Shown here in pieces: positions 21,301 to 32,288 of a DNA stretch of 64,000 nucleotides (the first letter of the stretch is position 1; every line of letters starts with the position of its first letter). This DNA is from Hyaloperonospora brassicae (lineage: Eukaryota > Oomycota > Peronosporomycetes > Peronosporales > Peronosporaceae), in the NCBI GenBank assembly GCA_947650285.1, contig CANTFL010000665.1, forward strand, positions 124,001 through 188,000. Direction: 5' to 3'. The position numbers and the translations under genes were made by a program. The notes beneath the pieces were generated by a model. The model made no database searches and was not told where the DNA came from. It saw only the letters and a program-made list of their open reading frames with translations.

Positions 21301-24039
21301 ATGGCAGCGCCCCACGTGGACTTCCGCGCGCTGTACCAGAGCTCTCTCCAGCTCACGACCGCGTCGCCCGAAGCGCTCGGACTCCCGCGCCTCGAGAAGC
21401 GCCTGGCGCAGCTCGACGACGCGTCGCGGCCAGCGGCCGTTGCACCGAACCCGAGCCGCAAGCGCCCAGCAACGGCCACAGGCAGCGACAAGGCGCACTT
21501 CCTCTTGGCCGCTAAAGGCATTGACGCCGAGAAGCTGCGCCAGGCGCTCGAGCACTTTGGACGGGCGGCGCCCGAGCGCGCGCCCGAGACGCTGCTGGGC
21601 GAGACGGACCTCGAGGGCTATTTGGCGCACCACCACGAGATGATTGTGCTCACGGCCGTTGAAGAAGGCACGCGACGCACGGCCGAAGCAGTGCACGACC
21701 GCATGAACCGCGCGCTGATTGACGACTTTGAGCGCGACAAGCAGCAGCTGCTCGAGCAGTTGGGCAGCAGCGGCTCGAAGCAACTCGGGGTCGGCCATTA
21801 CCCGCGGGTCGCAGCCGAAAACGACGCCCAGAGCGTCTTTATGACGGCTGCCAACCGGGAGAAGCACCAGATGCTGGCCGCGGGATCCGGGCTCGGGCTC
21901 GCGGGCGGGTCGTTTGCGGGCCAGCCGCACTTTGAGACGTCGACGGCGTCGTCGTCGCTGCTGCTGCACTTGTCGCAGCGGCACGTGGACAATGCTATGA
22001 CGGAAGAGATGCAGCAGTACTACGCGGTCATTAAGGCACTCAACAGCAGCCGCGTGCCGCATACGCGCAGCCAGTTGGACGTCGCTCGGCGCTTTGAGCG
22101 CGTGTGTGCGGCCAATGTGTCCGTGTCAACGACTGGATCGAAGTGGAAAGCGGTGCTCAAGTGCTGGCAGCTCGTGAACAATATGGTGGCGGGTGGAGAT
22201 GCCACCGCGGCGAACGCGCCGAATGTATTGGAGCGTGCGTTTGCTGCCACGCGCGACGCAGCGCAGCGCACGGTACTGCAGCACCGCTTTGTGTTTGGCG
22301 CACGCGTGTTCCTCGAGCAGCAGTTTCGTGTGTTTGTGCAGGAGGCGGTGCAGAAGAACGGCGTTGCCACGGGTGGGATCCCAGACTTGGTCTCGACCAT
22401 TCGCGCGTTCATCAAGCACTTGCACAGCTCGCGCTATGCTACCAACGGCAGTGGCAGTACCACCGACGTGGACAACATATGGGCCATTGTGTACTATTGC
22501 CTTCGGTGCGGCGGCGACCAGGAGGCTGTTGCTGTCGCGGACAGCGTTGCAAGTGGTGACGACTCTCCTATTGACGCAGACATCATCTGTGCTCTGCGGT
22601 ATCGTGCCGACCAGAAGCGCTTGTATGCGGACCGAAACGCTGACTCGCTCAATGCCTTTGCACAGCAGTATCCTGCAGAGTGCCAGCGCTTGGTGGACCG
22701 GTATCACCGCCTGGTGAGTTCTTCAATCGACGCAGTTTCTGTGGTGAATCCGTTCGAGCGCTGTGTGGTCAATCTGCTGTGTCTCGGCAACGTGAACGCC
22801 AACGAGCAGCGCATCATGACGACCGTGGAGGACTACTTGTGGCAGCGCCTCTGTTTCATTCAGCGTGCAGCAGTGAGTGGATCGACACCGGGCAGGCCGT
22901 ACACGATCACGACATTGTCTCAGAACATCCAGCGCTTTGGCTCGGCCTACTTTGAAAGCGGCGCACAACCTGGTGGTGGCAACTTCTCGGCCTTCCTGTA
23001 CTTTGAGATCTTGCTCATTACACAGGAGTTTGAAAAGGCAGTCAAGTACTTGGCGTCGAAGGGGTTCCTGCTCGAAGCCGTTCACTTTGCCATCGCGCTG
23101 AATCACTACGGTATGCTCGAGTGCGCGCCGTTCGCTGTGGACGAGGAGGACGAGACGACCGTCGACTTGGTGCGCCTGATTCGCCAGTACATCCACAGTT
23201 TCCAGCGTGCCAATGCTGCGGAGGCTGCAGACTACGTCGCTTGCGTTCCGGACTTGGCAGCAAAGAAGGAGCTCCTCGCAGAGCTGCTGCTTGACACGCG
23301 CAAGTTCGACGTGCTGGCTGGGTTTACGAACCACGCAGACGGCTCGCGCACTCGTGGACTGTACGACCAGCTCCTCAAGGACGAACCCGAAGACGAGGTC
23401 AAGGAGCTTATTCTCGCTGCTGCCCGCAAAGCGGAAGCTCGTGGCCGTCTGCACGACGCGTTCACGCTGCTAAAGGCTGCTGGGGACATTGAAGGCGCTA
23501 TCGTGTTGCTCAATTCACAATTGAGCTCGACGTTGTCGGCCACGCGACCAGAGCGTGAGGAGTGGTTCCGTGAGGCAAAGGAGTTTTCCGAGCTGTGGAT
23601 GCGCTCGCCGTGGGTCCAGACCATTGCGAACCGCCATGCGCGCACGGTCGCCATTGCCTTCCAGACGCTCTTGAACATGAGCATTTTCCTCGAGGTGTTT
23701 GAGAAGCAGCGGTACGAAGACGCCATTGCGTTTGTCGACGAACTGGGAGTGGTGCCGACGCAGAACTCGGACAACCTCAGTCTGTGTGTGGACCGCTTCC
23801 TCGCCTTTGACGAGAGCGTGCGGCAGAACTTTCACATCCTGCTCATGGGGTACATGGAGTGCCTCGTGCGCGATGCAGACCGACTCAAGGCGCAGCTCTC
23901 CGGTGAAGTGCGACGCGTTGGTATCGCTGCTCTGCGGGGTAAGGCCGAGCTCGTCGTCACGTTTGCAGGCATGATCAAGTACCGCCTCCCGACCGGCATC
24001 AACGAGCGGCTCAACCGCATGGAGTCCATGATCTACTAG
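21301..24039 (+). CDS. NUP93: nucleoporin Nup93/Nic96
   Basis: A 912-residue, single-exon linker nucleoporin of the inner ring of the nuclear pore. The ATG at 21301 follows a repeat-rich leader; the frame is open further upstream without family similarity. The N-terminus (FRALYQSSLQL, then GLPRLEKRLAQL) fits the short helix by which Nup93 binds Nup62-complex partners, and a coiled region follows. The alpha-solenoid begins near residue 240. The most diagnostic stretch is SAFLYFEILLITQEFEKAVK followed by LEAVHFAIALNHYGML. The protein ends with a predicted helical domain (KYRLPTGINERLNRME). Length fits Nic96/Nup93 (about 820-840 in animals and yeast, longer here). Confidence 0.95.
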   Translation: MAAPHVDFRALYQSSLQLTTASPEALGLPRLEKRLAQLDDASRPAAVAPNPSRKRPATATGSDKAHFLLAAKGIDAEKLRQALEHFGRAAPERAPETLLGETDLEGYLAHHHEMIVLTAVEEGTRRTAEAVHDRMNRALIDDFERDKQQLLEQLGSSGSKQLGVGHYPRVAAENDAQSVFMTAANREKHQMLAAGSGLGLAGGSFAGQPHFETSTASSSLLLHLSQRHVDNAMTEEMQQYYAVIKALNSSRVPHTRSQLDVARRFERVCAANVSVSTTGSKWKAVLKCWQLVNNMVAGGDATAANAPNVLERAFAATRDAAQRTVLQHRFVFGARVFLEQQFRVFVQEAVQKNGVATGGIPDLVSTIRAFIKHLHSSRYATNGSGSTTDVDNIWAIVYYCLRCGGDQEAVAVADSVASGDDSPIDADIICALRYRADQKRLYADRNADSLNAFAQQYPAECQRLVDRYHRLVSSSIDAVSVVNPFERCVVNLLCLGNVNANEQRIMTTVEDYLWQRLCFIQRAAVSGSTPGRPYTITTLSQNIQRFGSAYFESGAQPGGGNFSAFLYFEILLITQEFEKAVKYLASKGFLLEAVHFAIALNHYGMLECAPFAVDEEDETTVDLVRLIRQYIHSFQRANAAEAADYVACVPDLAAKKELLAELLLDTRKFDVLAGFTNHADGSRTRGLYDQLLKDEPEDEVKELILAAARKAEARGRLHDAFTLLKAAGDIEGAIVLLNSQLSSTLSATRPEREEWFREAKEFSELWMRSPWVQTIANRHARTVAIAFQTLLNMSIFLEVFEKQRYEDAIAFVDELGVVPTQNSDNLSLCVDRFLAFDESVRQNFHILLMGYMECLVRDADRLKAQLSGEVRRVGIAALRGKAELVVTFAGMIKYRLPTGINERLNRMESMIY

Positions 24040-24244
24040 CCAACGAACGAACGAACGAAGGCGAGAGGTGCATGCCGCCAACGCTGTGTAGCGGTGCACG
24101 GACGCCCACATCCCAACAAACAGCGAGCTACCCCACGAGACAGACAAAGATTCAGAACGTACGTACGTGCACTTCAACAACCAGTCTGAGTCTCTCTCGC
24201 TTGAGCTACACCGCCTACACTTGGCCAACCGCTCTGCTCACTCA

Positions 24245-24293
<49 letters not shown>

Positions 24294-24396
24294 GCCAACC
24301 TCAATAGCATGCTCCATGCCATCTCATCTCGTCTCGTATCACGTCGTGTCGTGTCGTGTCGTGTCTCGAGACAGCTTCCAACCGACGCAGCACAAC
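24040..24396. other. intergenic with AACG and (TC)n repeats
   Basis: 357 bp between the convergent Nup93 stop and the next gene's stop. It contains AACG tetranucleotides (24041-24060), a TC run (24247-24290) and CGTGT repeats near 24345-24365. No gene. Confidence 0.7.
24247..24290. repeat. (TC)n microsatellite
   Basis: An uninterrupted run of about 22 TC units. Confidence 0.95.
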
Positions 24397-25086
24397 TTAC
24401 CGGAGAGGCGCCTGGCGCTGCGTAAACAGCCGCGTGGCACTCGACGAGAACTGGAACTTGCTCGGCGACTTTAAAGCGAATGGCACGTACGCCGCCGCCT
24501 GCACTGGAGCAACGGCCGTCGCCAGCGCCCGTCGAGGCTCTCCACGCGGCTGCGCCACCGCGTCCCCTCCGAGCCGCAGCTTCCGCAGCACACGCGCCTG
24601 CTCGTCACTGCTCTCGCCGCTCCGTCCTCTCTTGACCAGTGCTTTGCGCGGCGAGCGGATCCCACTCGGCCGGGCCCACGGACGCCCAGCAGCTGCCGTT
24701 GCTGCTGCTACTACTTCAGCCGACGTAGCGGCGGCGGCGGCGGCTACTGCTTCAGCCGCTCCCGCGCGTCGGCCTGCGGGCCGCAAGAGCGCCACGTCGC
24801 TGCTGTCCAAGCGAATGGCGTCGCGCCGGCCAAAGTGCTGCGAGAAGATCTGGTCCGCGCTCAGCTGCGACGCCTGGTGGATGCGCTGGCGCAGCTTCGT
24901 GCGCGGCGTCTTGGCCGGCGGCGGCGCGGCGCTTGAGAGCTCGAGCGCGCGCTTCGTGCGGCGGCCGCGGCCAGCGGGTCCGAACGCGCAGCGGATGTGC
25001 GCGCGCACTTGGCGCAGGCGCTCTTCGCCCGCGGCGTCCATGGGGGACAGGAGGAAGAGGCGGGCGGCGGGCGTGGCGTCCTGCAT
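24397..25086 (-). CDS. hypothetical Ala/Arg-rich protein
   Basis: A 229-residue frame from the ATG at 25086. No family recognised. An N-terminal helical segment (GEERLRQVRAHIRCAFG) is followed by basic KR-rich stretches that could be nuclear signals, then the more conserved-looking RQRIHQASQLSADQIFSQHF. A long Ala-rich tract (nt ~24690-24770) and a basic C-terminal half follow. The GC-rich codon use fits neighbouring genes. Because high GC content also opens frames by chance, its reality is likely but not certain. Confidence 0.55.
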   Translation of the reverse strand: MQDATPAARLFLLSPMDAAGEERLRQVRAHIRCAFGPAGRGRRTKRALELSSAAPPPAKTPRTKLRQRIHQASQLSADQIFSQHFGRRDAIRLDSSDVALLRPAGRRAGAAEAVAAAAAATSAEVVAAATAAAGRPWARPSGIRSPRKALVKRGRSGESSDEQARVLRKLRLGGDAVAQPRGEPRRALATAVAPVQAAAYVPFALKSPSKFQFSSSATRLFTQRQAPLR

Positions 25087-25730
25087 GGTCGACAGAGTCG
25101 TGTGGGACGGAACGCGTGAAGTAGCACGGCGGGTGCGATGGGGTGGTGACCGGATGCGGGACGGGGTATAGGATTATAGAGGGCGGGTGGTGGACGGTGG
25201 AGGGGCAAACCCAGTGTGCGACGAGGGCTGGAAAGAGCGCGTGGCGGCGAGAGGGGGACGTGGATCCCTCTGTGGGGGAATACGGGAGCAGGCGCCGAGA
25301 CGGCGAGAAAGTCGCTGCGAGACAGCCGAAGGTAAAAAAGTGGTGTTTTGCTGTTTTGCTGTTTTGGGGTGCCAAGTTTGTTGGTTGTTGCTTTTTTTGG
25401 GGTGCGACGGTCTGTACAAAGTGCTTTGTTGAGGCTGAGCAAAAGAGACGATGTAAAAAGAGCGACGTGTTGGTAGGGTTTGCTTTGTCGGTCGTCGGGT
25501 GGGTGGGTGGGTGGGTGGAAAACGAGATGCCGACTGTTGTCGACACAAGTGCTGGATTTTATCGCATACAAGTCAGCGATGCGATTTCGGATACTACCGA
25601 AAAAATACCGATGATTTGTGGTGTGTGTGTGAAGTCCTCGTGGCACGCGACCAAGTTGAAGTGGCAGGTGGTCCAGTTGAAATATCTTCAGCTTCTGCTT
25701 CTTCTCCTCCTACGAAGACGCGGCACAGCG
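25087..25730. other. divergent intergenic between hypothetical gene and HhH-family member 1
   Basis: 644 bp between divergent starts. It holds TG-rich segments, T/G homopolymer blocks near 25340-25400 and a GGGT run at 25496-25516. No coding signal. Confidence 0.6.
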
Positions 25731-26535
25731 ATGAAAGCAGACGTCGCGATCTCCGACTTCGTGGTGAAGTGCGACGAGGAGAGTGTTCAGCTGCCAGAGG
25801 TCAGTAGGTGCACTGTTCCGTTCGTGGTATAGTGGTAATGGCACTGTTTTTGTTGACCACTGCAATGCATAGAACCCGTGGCAGGCGTTGCGAGAGGTTA
25901 TTGCAGCCCTACGACGCACTCGGCACCATACGATGGGGTACCTGCAAGTGGCCAAGGCACTTGAGCAGCTCAAGAGCAATGTCACTGGTCGTGAGGGGGC
26001 TGAGGGGGCAGTTCCAGTCGCAGTAAGGCCATCGGCTCGTCGAGTGCGACGCCAACAGCGCACGTTTGGGCACGAAGTGTTCGAGAACGAACAGGACATG
26101 TCGATTACTGACAGCGCTATTGCTGTTGCTGGTGGTGACGTACGTGCACTCGGTCAATCGATGGACAGTGATGCTATGGGTCCCGTGGCGAGCAGAAAGA
26201 AGCGGCAGAAGGAGGCGAAGAAGAGCCGCACCCAGGAAGACGTGGAGGCCGCACCTGCTTTGCGAGTGGAGAATCAAGCTCTCGTGGATCAGCTCGTGCA
26301 GCTGGGCGAGTTTGAGATGCATCATGGCCATGCGCAGCGAGGCATTTCGCGCATGCGGGCGGCAAAGTCGATTCGGGACTCGGAGATGGTGGTCACGTCT
26401 GGGGCTCAAGCGAAACAGCTCGATAGCGTCGGTGCTGCGCTGGCCACGAAGATCAATCAGTTGTTGGATGTAGGACTAGAGGCAGCTCTGGGCGAGTACG
26501 AAGGAGACGGCGAGGCTTGGCAGGTGTTAAAATGA
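25731..26535 (+). CDS. single-repeat HhH (pol beta 8-kDa-like) protein, family member 1
   Basis: Two exons, 25731-25799 (23 codons ending CCAGAG|GTCAGT) and 25873-26535, give 243 residues. The first ~55 residues form a helical module (VQLPE|NPWQALREVIAALRR) shared with three other genes in this window. A basic, Lys-rich linker follows. At ~157-223 lies a domain that aligns with the N-terminal 8-kDa lyase/HhH domain of DNA polymerase beta: NQALVDQLVQLGEFE, RMRAAKSIRD, VVTSGAQAKQLDSVG, then ALATKINQLL. The lysine of ATKIN sits at the pol beta Lys72 (Schiff base) position. No polymerase domain follows. Function is unknown; DNA end or gap binding is inferred. Member 2 starts 238 bp downstream on the same strand. 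Confidence 0.75.
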
Positions 26536-26773
26536 CGGCACAGGCGGACAAAGGCGCTACCTACCGACTGGAAAGACGTGCGTCGGGAAGACATAGCAGC
26601 TCTTGTTGGTGTCGACCTCATAACAATGACTGCTCATTGCTGGAATGCGCGTGTTGCAACGTTTGCGAACAGTACGAGACCATAGCAGCAGTTGTGAGAT
26701 GACACCAAAGAAGACTGACCACGTCCCATGTACCGTCAACTGAACTTCGTCGCGAGCCCACATACCTCAAAAG

Positions 26774-27586
26774 ATGAATCTCCGTCAGGCGCAGCGCTCT
26801 CTAGCCGACCTGATCTCCAAGTGCGAAGCTGCACACATTCGACTTCCTGAGGTTTGCGCATGAAAAAGAGGCGACGGGAGGTACCAGTTGATATACGTAT
26901 GTGTTGACCCGTTCTGCTGGCTGCTTGTTGACCTCAGGACGCTCTCGAGGCGCGGGCTGAGGCCGTGGAAGCCATCATCCACTCGTTGAGAAATGAAAAG
27001 GTATTGCAGTATCCTGAACGTATCTGCAGCCGGTTGGAGAGGACACTGACCAGTGTTTCATATGGTGTTGTAGCCAAACTTGAACGATGCACAAGAGGAA
27101 CTGCTGCAGAAGTTTGGCATCCAGACGGAGTACCAGCAACGACTGGAAAGCGCACAAGTGAAGCGACAGCGACAGCGTCGTCGTCAACCTCTGTACACAA
27201 ACACACGTGGTTGTCCCGTAGCGCCAAGTCACGATGATGGCATTGATGGAGAAGTGCGCGTGTCTAGCACTGTGACTGACAGCCTGACGGCCAATTCCAA
27301 GCGGCCAGTTTCGAGCCAGGACTCGAGCGAGAGGGCATCTGATGAGGGGACACGTACCAAGAAGGCCAAAAGCTCGAGGACGACGGATACCGTCTCCGAG
27401 TCTTTGGTCGTCACAGACGAACCCGTGCCTCCTTCTTCGTCGTGCTTCCAGTCGAGCAGCACCTGTCAAAGCGACAGCATCTCATCTGGAAGCCCTGGCA
27501 ACGAAATGGCGTACCTACTGGAAGACTTGGACGAAGCCGAAGGAGGGGACAGGGTCTTCTTGCACGTTGCTGCTCCTCTCGTCTAG
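26774..27586 (+). CDS. HhH-family N-terminal module protein without HhH domain, member 2
   Basis: Three exons: 26774-26851 (26 codons), 26938-27000 (exactly 63 nt) and 27074-27586, giving 217 residues. Exon boundaries and phases match those of the two multi-repeat genes at 48.5-52.3 kb. The N-terminal module reads RSLADLISKCEAAHIRLPE, then ALEARAEAVEAIIHSL, then EELLQKFG, close to IMAKFG in the 48.5-kb gene. After residue ~65 the protein is basic then Ser/Thr-rich and disordered, with a KKAKSS nuclear-signal-like patch. I see no HhH repeat, so it may have lost the domain or act through the shared module alone. Expression and splicing are inferred from sequence only. Confidence 0.65.
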
Positions 27587-27858
27587 CCAAGTAGCTGGAA
27601 AGCACCACAATCCCTCGTCACGCACGACCGGTAGCCGCACTGCTCTCGCTCGCTCGCCGGTTTCTCCGTCACACGTACTTATAAATGTTCTGATTCCCCC
27701 TGATTCCACCCCCTTTTCGCCGTCTCTTCGTCTGTTTCTCTCTCTCGACCAGGCGGCGCAGCAGGTCCGAATGTTGGGTGCGCCACCTTAAGTTCGGCCC
27801 GCCCCCCGTCACACCCATAGCCTCCTCGTCCTCTCTTCCTCCCGACCATAGCACAATA

Positions 27859-30422
27859 ATGCGCGGAAGAGTCGCGGCCCCGTCGCGCCGCGTCCTCTCA
27901 CGCGCGACGCGCGTACGGCGCGCCACCCCCACCGCACGTAACTGCAGCAGCACGAGCAGCAGCGACCGCCTCCCGCGGCTCACGGACCTCGTGCTCATCC
28001 GCCACGGCGAGAGCGAGGGCAACATCGCTCGCCAGCGGTCATTGGCCGGCGACCACAGTCTCTTCGCCGGCGAGTTCAAGCACCGGCATAGCTCGAACTG
28101 GCGCCTGACGGATAGAGGACGACGACAGGCAGCAGCGGCCGGTGATTGGCTGCGCCGCAACGACTTGGCGCGCTTTGACCGCTACCTCGTGTCGGAGTAC
28201 CTGCGCGCGATGGAGACTGCTGGCCGCATGGGGCTCGTGGACGCTCGCTGGTACGCCGAGATGCTCATTCGGGAGCGCGACTGGGGCGCTATGGACCTCA
28301 TGAGTGAGCAGGAGCGCTTCATCAACATGCAGGACGAGCTCAAGCGGCGCGAACTCAATCGGTTCTACTATGCGCCGCCGGGCGGCGAGTCTTTGGCGGC
28401 CGTAGCGCAACGTGCCGACCGGTTGCTGGGCATTCTGAACCACGAGTGCCGCGACAAGCGCGCGATTGTTGTTGCCCATGGAGAAGTGATCTGGGCCATG
28501 CGGACGCGGCTCGAGAGGATGTCGCAGGATACGTTCATGGAGCTCCAAGAGTCGGGCCGCATGGTGGACCAGATCCACAACGGCCATGTGCTGCACTATA
28601 CGCGGAAAGACCCGCTGACTGGTACCATGGCGCCGTACTTCACGCACGTGCGGTCTGTGTGCCCGTGGAATGAGAAGCTCAGTCCGAAAGGATGGATGAA
28701 GATTGACCGACCCGTGTACGACAATGAGCTGCTGCTGGCAACTGCAGAACGCGTGCCTCGGATGATCATTTCGGAGGAGTACCTGGAGCAGACGTACAAT
28801 GGCGCCAAGTCGCTGTCGAAGGGCGACGGCATCGCGGACGGTGTGGCTCCTTCGACGAGCTTGATTAGGGCTTCACCATCCGCTGCGGAAGCGACAGACA
28901 GATCTGCGAAGCCCCCAGCGAAAAAGGACGAACGACAGATACCGCTCTTGATTCCAGGAAAGCCTATGCTGAATTTGAAAAACGTGGTGGTGGTGAAGAA
29001 GATGTCGCGGTTTCAGCATGAAGCAGAGTTGTACGGCAACACTGGGTACGTTTGACAGCGCTTGCTTTGTTGCATGCTGCATTCCTGATATGCTGTGTCG
29101 TGTCGCTTGATTCTGTGCTTGTTCCGACACTTAGGGAAGCATTGAGGAAGCAAATGTCGATGCGAGGATTTATTCACGACCGCTTGAAAGCAAGCCACGA
29201 GCATCATGTCGAGGCCGTCGATGAAATCACCAACAGGTTTGTCGATATCAGCTATCGTTCATGCCGATCGTCTCGCGACGGACTATCCTCACTACTTGTT
29301 TGTCGGATACACAGTTTCAAGGAGCGCGACATTCAGGTGAACGTCGTATCTGCTAATCAGCTCACGCACGAGGCAGTAGAAGGGACGGACATGATATTTT
29401 CCGCTGGCGGTGATGGGACGTTTCTGAAGACAGCGAGCTTCGTGAACACTCCAATTCCTGTCGCAGGTTTGAACACGGACCCGAAACGAAGCGAGGGTAA
29501 TTTATGCTGCTACAAGATTGACAACGTCACCCATCGATTCAGCACAGCGCTGGACCGCTTGCTGGAGGGAGATTTCAAATGGCGGTTGCGCCAGCGGATT
29601 CGTGTGGGAATGGTGAACCAAGACGGGTTCTGGTACGAGCTGCCTCGCTACGCGCTGAACGAAGTGTTTATCGCAGAAGGTGACGCATCGCGGCCATCGC
29701 ACTATAACATTGGCATCGACCAACACCAGCGCGAGTCGCATCGCAGTAGTGGCATTCTCATGTGTACGGGCACAGGTTCGAGCGCGTGGTACTCGAGCGC
29801 GGTACGCGTATACATATGCCTGCGCGTGTATTTGGTCGACCACAAACTGACGAACGGCGTGTTTTCAGTGCCAAGTCTATCGAGAGCAGGTCGCAAATGT
29901 TCTCAGCGCGATGAACCACACACACACCAACGAGACTGTAACGGAGCTGACAGAGTCGTGCGTTTTGTAGCTCGTTTGGCCCGAGTCGTAGCCGAGAAAG
30001 CGTGCTCGAAGCTAACGCCTCGTCGATCGTTGTGGTTGCGTTTTCACAGAATAAACAAGCAGAACGTTTTCTCTGAAGATTCACGGGACATGGGCTACGT
30101 CGTGCGCGAGCCGATCATTAATGCCACGTTTGGTGATATCCGATTCAGGCGGTGAGCAGTCTAGCTTGCACGGAACGGATCCTTGTGAGTGCGAGTGTAT
30201 GCTGATCCTAGTTGTTTTGCTTCCTGCAGCGGTAAAGCCCGCCGGGTATCGATGCGATCACTCGGATGGGATATGAGAGTCAACATCGATGGCATCTACT
30301 CGGTGCCGTTAGACTACGGCGTTCAGGCGGTGATGAAGATCGACGATGGACCGAAATACGTGCTGCGCACTGTGGATTTCTCCCCGTTGCCAGGCTCGGC
30401 GCCGAAGGGAAAAATCTATTAG
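27859..30422 (+). CDS. histidine phosphatase-NAD kinase fusion (NADK2-like C-terminal half)
   Basis: Six exons, 27859-29045, 29135-29236, 29315-29801, 29869-29957, 30050-30151 and 30230-30422, give 719 residues with every junction in phase. The first ~35 residues are Arg/Ser-rich, like a mitochondrial presequence. Residues ~36-270 are a histidine phosphatase (phosphoglycerate mutase superfamily) domain: LIRHGESEGN with the phospho-accepting His, and VVAHGEVIWAM with the second His. From ~370 an NAD kinase of the mitochondrial NADK2 type follows: VVVVKKMSRF, SAGGDGTFLKTAS, GLNTDPKRSEGNL and CTGTGSSAWYSSA. NAD kinase phosphorylates NAD to NADP. Exon 1 encodes the whole phosphatase plus the first NADK strand, so these are not two separate genes. 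The target of the phosphatase half is unknown. Confidence 0.85.
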
Positions 30423-30518
30423 TACGTCAGCGGTTTGCGTTTGTTCGGACTCATGACTGCCCGATTCCTTTGTTGCTCACTTGTTGCTCCTACGTTGCTG
30501 TTTCTGCAGGCCCGACTG

Positions 30519-32178
30519 TCAACGCTCGCGTGAGCGAGACCTGGAAAGCGAGGAAGAGTAGTGACGACGACGGTTGGATGCTTTTCGACGCGATCGCACT
30601 CGGGAGCGCGACCGGGTTGGCGAGCGTCGCCGACGTTGTCCGCTTGTACGCTCGCGGGACTGTGAGCGGCTGCCGCTATGGCTGCGCCGACGGTATCTGC
30701 TCGTGCGCTCGCGAGAGTGTGACCGGCTGTCGCTATGGCTGCGTCGACGACTGGATCGAGAGCGAGAGCGATGACGATTGCGGTCCAAGGCACTGCGTTG
30801 TTGCCGTGGACTTGCCTTCCTCACGCTGCCCGTCGAGTGGTCCCGCGACTGCAATCGATGGTTCGCCCGTGAGCCTCCTGACTGCTTTTCGTTCGCCACG
30901 TCGCGCTCCCTAGCTTGACTGTGAGCTATTCGCGCGGCCACTTCATCAAACACCTGTCGCTGCTTTTGCTCCGACAGCAGTGCGCCACCCGTATCAGCGG
31001 AGCTGTAGAACTCACGAAGAAGCGTTTGGACTCTGTTTTCTTCCCGTTGTAACAACAGTGACTTGCCCTCCGTAGTAGATAGCCTGTCCTCGAGAAATCT
31101 TGTCAGCCGCAGTTGCTCTCCATCACGCTTCAGCGCGTCCGACTTGAATGCTGCTACCGCCTTGGCATATATCTTTTCTTGCGTCGACAGCGTCAACAAG
31201 GCCAGTGCATTATCTTGGACGTCCTTGTATCGTGCAGGCTCAATCTTGTCTTCCAGTGTCGATAAAAACACACTCAACGTCGTGCCCAGCGCCCACGAAT
31301 CCAGCTCAAACTGCTCGCGCAAGAACTGCGAAAACAACTGCCTCGCACGCTTCAGCTCGCCCTTCTTCTCTGCCTTCAGATCTTCTCGACGGTGTTCGAC
31401 GAAATGCTCGAAAATTGCACGCCTCTCGTCCATCGTCGGTACGCCAACGAAGCGAGGGTCGCCAGCGATCTGCGGTAGAGCCACGGACCACTTGCACAAA
31501 GGCATGATGTTCTTCTCGCGCAGCATGGTACGAAACTGCTCGACCCGCCTCTTGTCACGTACCTCCCGCTCCTGTGCTGCCTGCACTTCCTCAGCCGTCA
31601 GTGGCTCTTTCTCCTCCCTCTCCTCTTCGGCTGCTCCTTTCTCCGTCTGCTCATCCTTCTCCTCGGCCAACATCTCCTTGTCCTTGTGATGCCGCTCACG
31701 CTCCTTCCTCTTCTTCTTCTCCCTCCTCTCTTCCTTCAGCTTCTCCCGCTCCTCCCTCGCTGCCCCCTTTTTCTCCTTTTGTCCCGCCTCTTCTTCCATC
31801 TCCTTGTCGCTCTGTACCAGTTCTCTCCCTACTTCTTCGCCCCCCCCCGCGCGTCTCTTCAGCCTCGTCCGCCCCCGTCTCGCCCCACTCGCTCGGACGT
31901 TCCCACGACGACACTTTCGTCGACGCGTTAAAGTAGTACAACGTGCCGTTGCCCGCATCGTGCGCCGTCCACACGCCCGAGCGCGCCACGGCCTCCTGCA
32001 GCATAAACTTCATCATGAACGCCGTCTCGAGCGGCGCGAGCGCGTCCGGCGCCGTCCATTGCGACACATCCTTCCGGCGGTCGTAGTAGAACAGCCTCCC
32101 GTCGCCGTCGCCGTGCACGGACCAGTCGCCGACGACCTGCAGCGCGTTCAGCGCGTAGAGCCTCTGGTCGGTCGTCAT
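30519..32178 (-). CDS. PRP40/TCERG1-like splicing factor (WW, FF, RS), frame broken at a poly-G tract
   Basis: A nuclear pre-mRNA processing protein. The ATG at 32178 opens a frame with two WW domains (GDWSVHGDGDGRLFYYDRR, then SGVWTAHDAGNGTLYYFNAS). The frame that continues, with a Lys/Glu-rich stretch, FF-like repeats (EQFRTMLREKNIMPLCKW is characteristic) and an Arg/Ser-rich tail, is offset by one base. The two frames overlap around 31840-31848, a run of nine C on the plus strand (nine G in the gene); eight would restore a single ~550-residue frame. A homopolymer sequencing error is the simplest explanation; a real frameshift or an unseen intron is possible. WW domains of this type bind Pro-rich partners such as SF1 and the RNA polymerase II tail (family knowledge). 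Its 3' end is 96 bp from the convergent NAD kinase fusion. Confidence 0.8.
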
Positions 32179-32288
32179 TTTCAACCGTACTCGATGGTCG
32201 TGGCAAATTGGTGTGCGACACACCAACTGCCGCATTTTTCGTCAACGCGCGGCGGCCGAATCGAAAATGTAGCCATTTGGCGAATTCC
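32179..32288. promoter_or_regulatory. short bidirectional promoter region
   Basis: 110 bp separate the divergent start codons of the PRP40-like and small coiled-coil genes; any promoter elements for both must lie here or inside the transcripts. No individual motif is certain. Confidence 0.4.

Noticed and set aside
25826..25890. tRNA-like A-box (TGGTATAGTGG) in the first intron of HhH member 1
   Set aside because: No acceptor stem, anticodon arm or proper B-box could be built around it.
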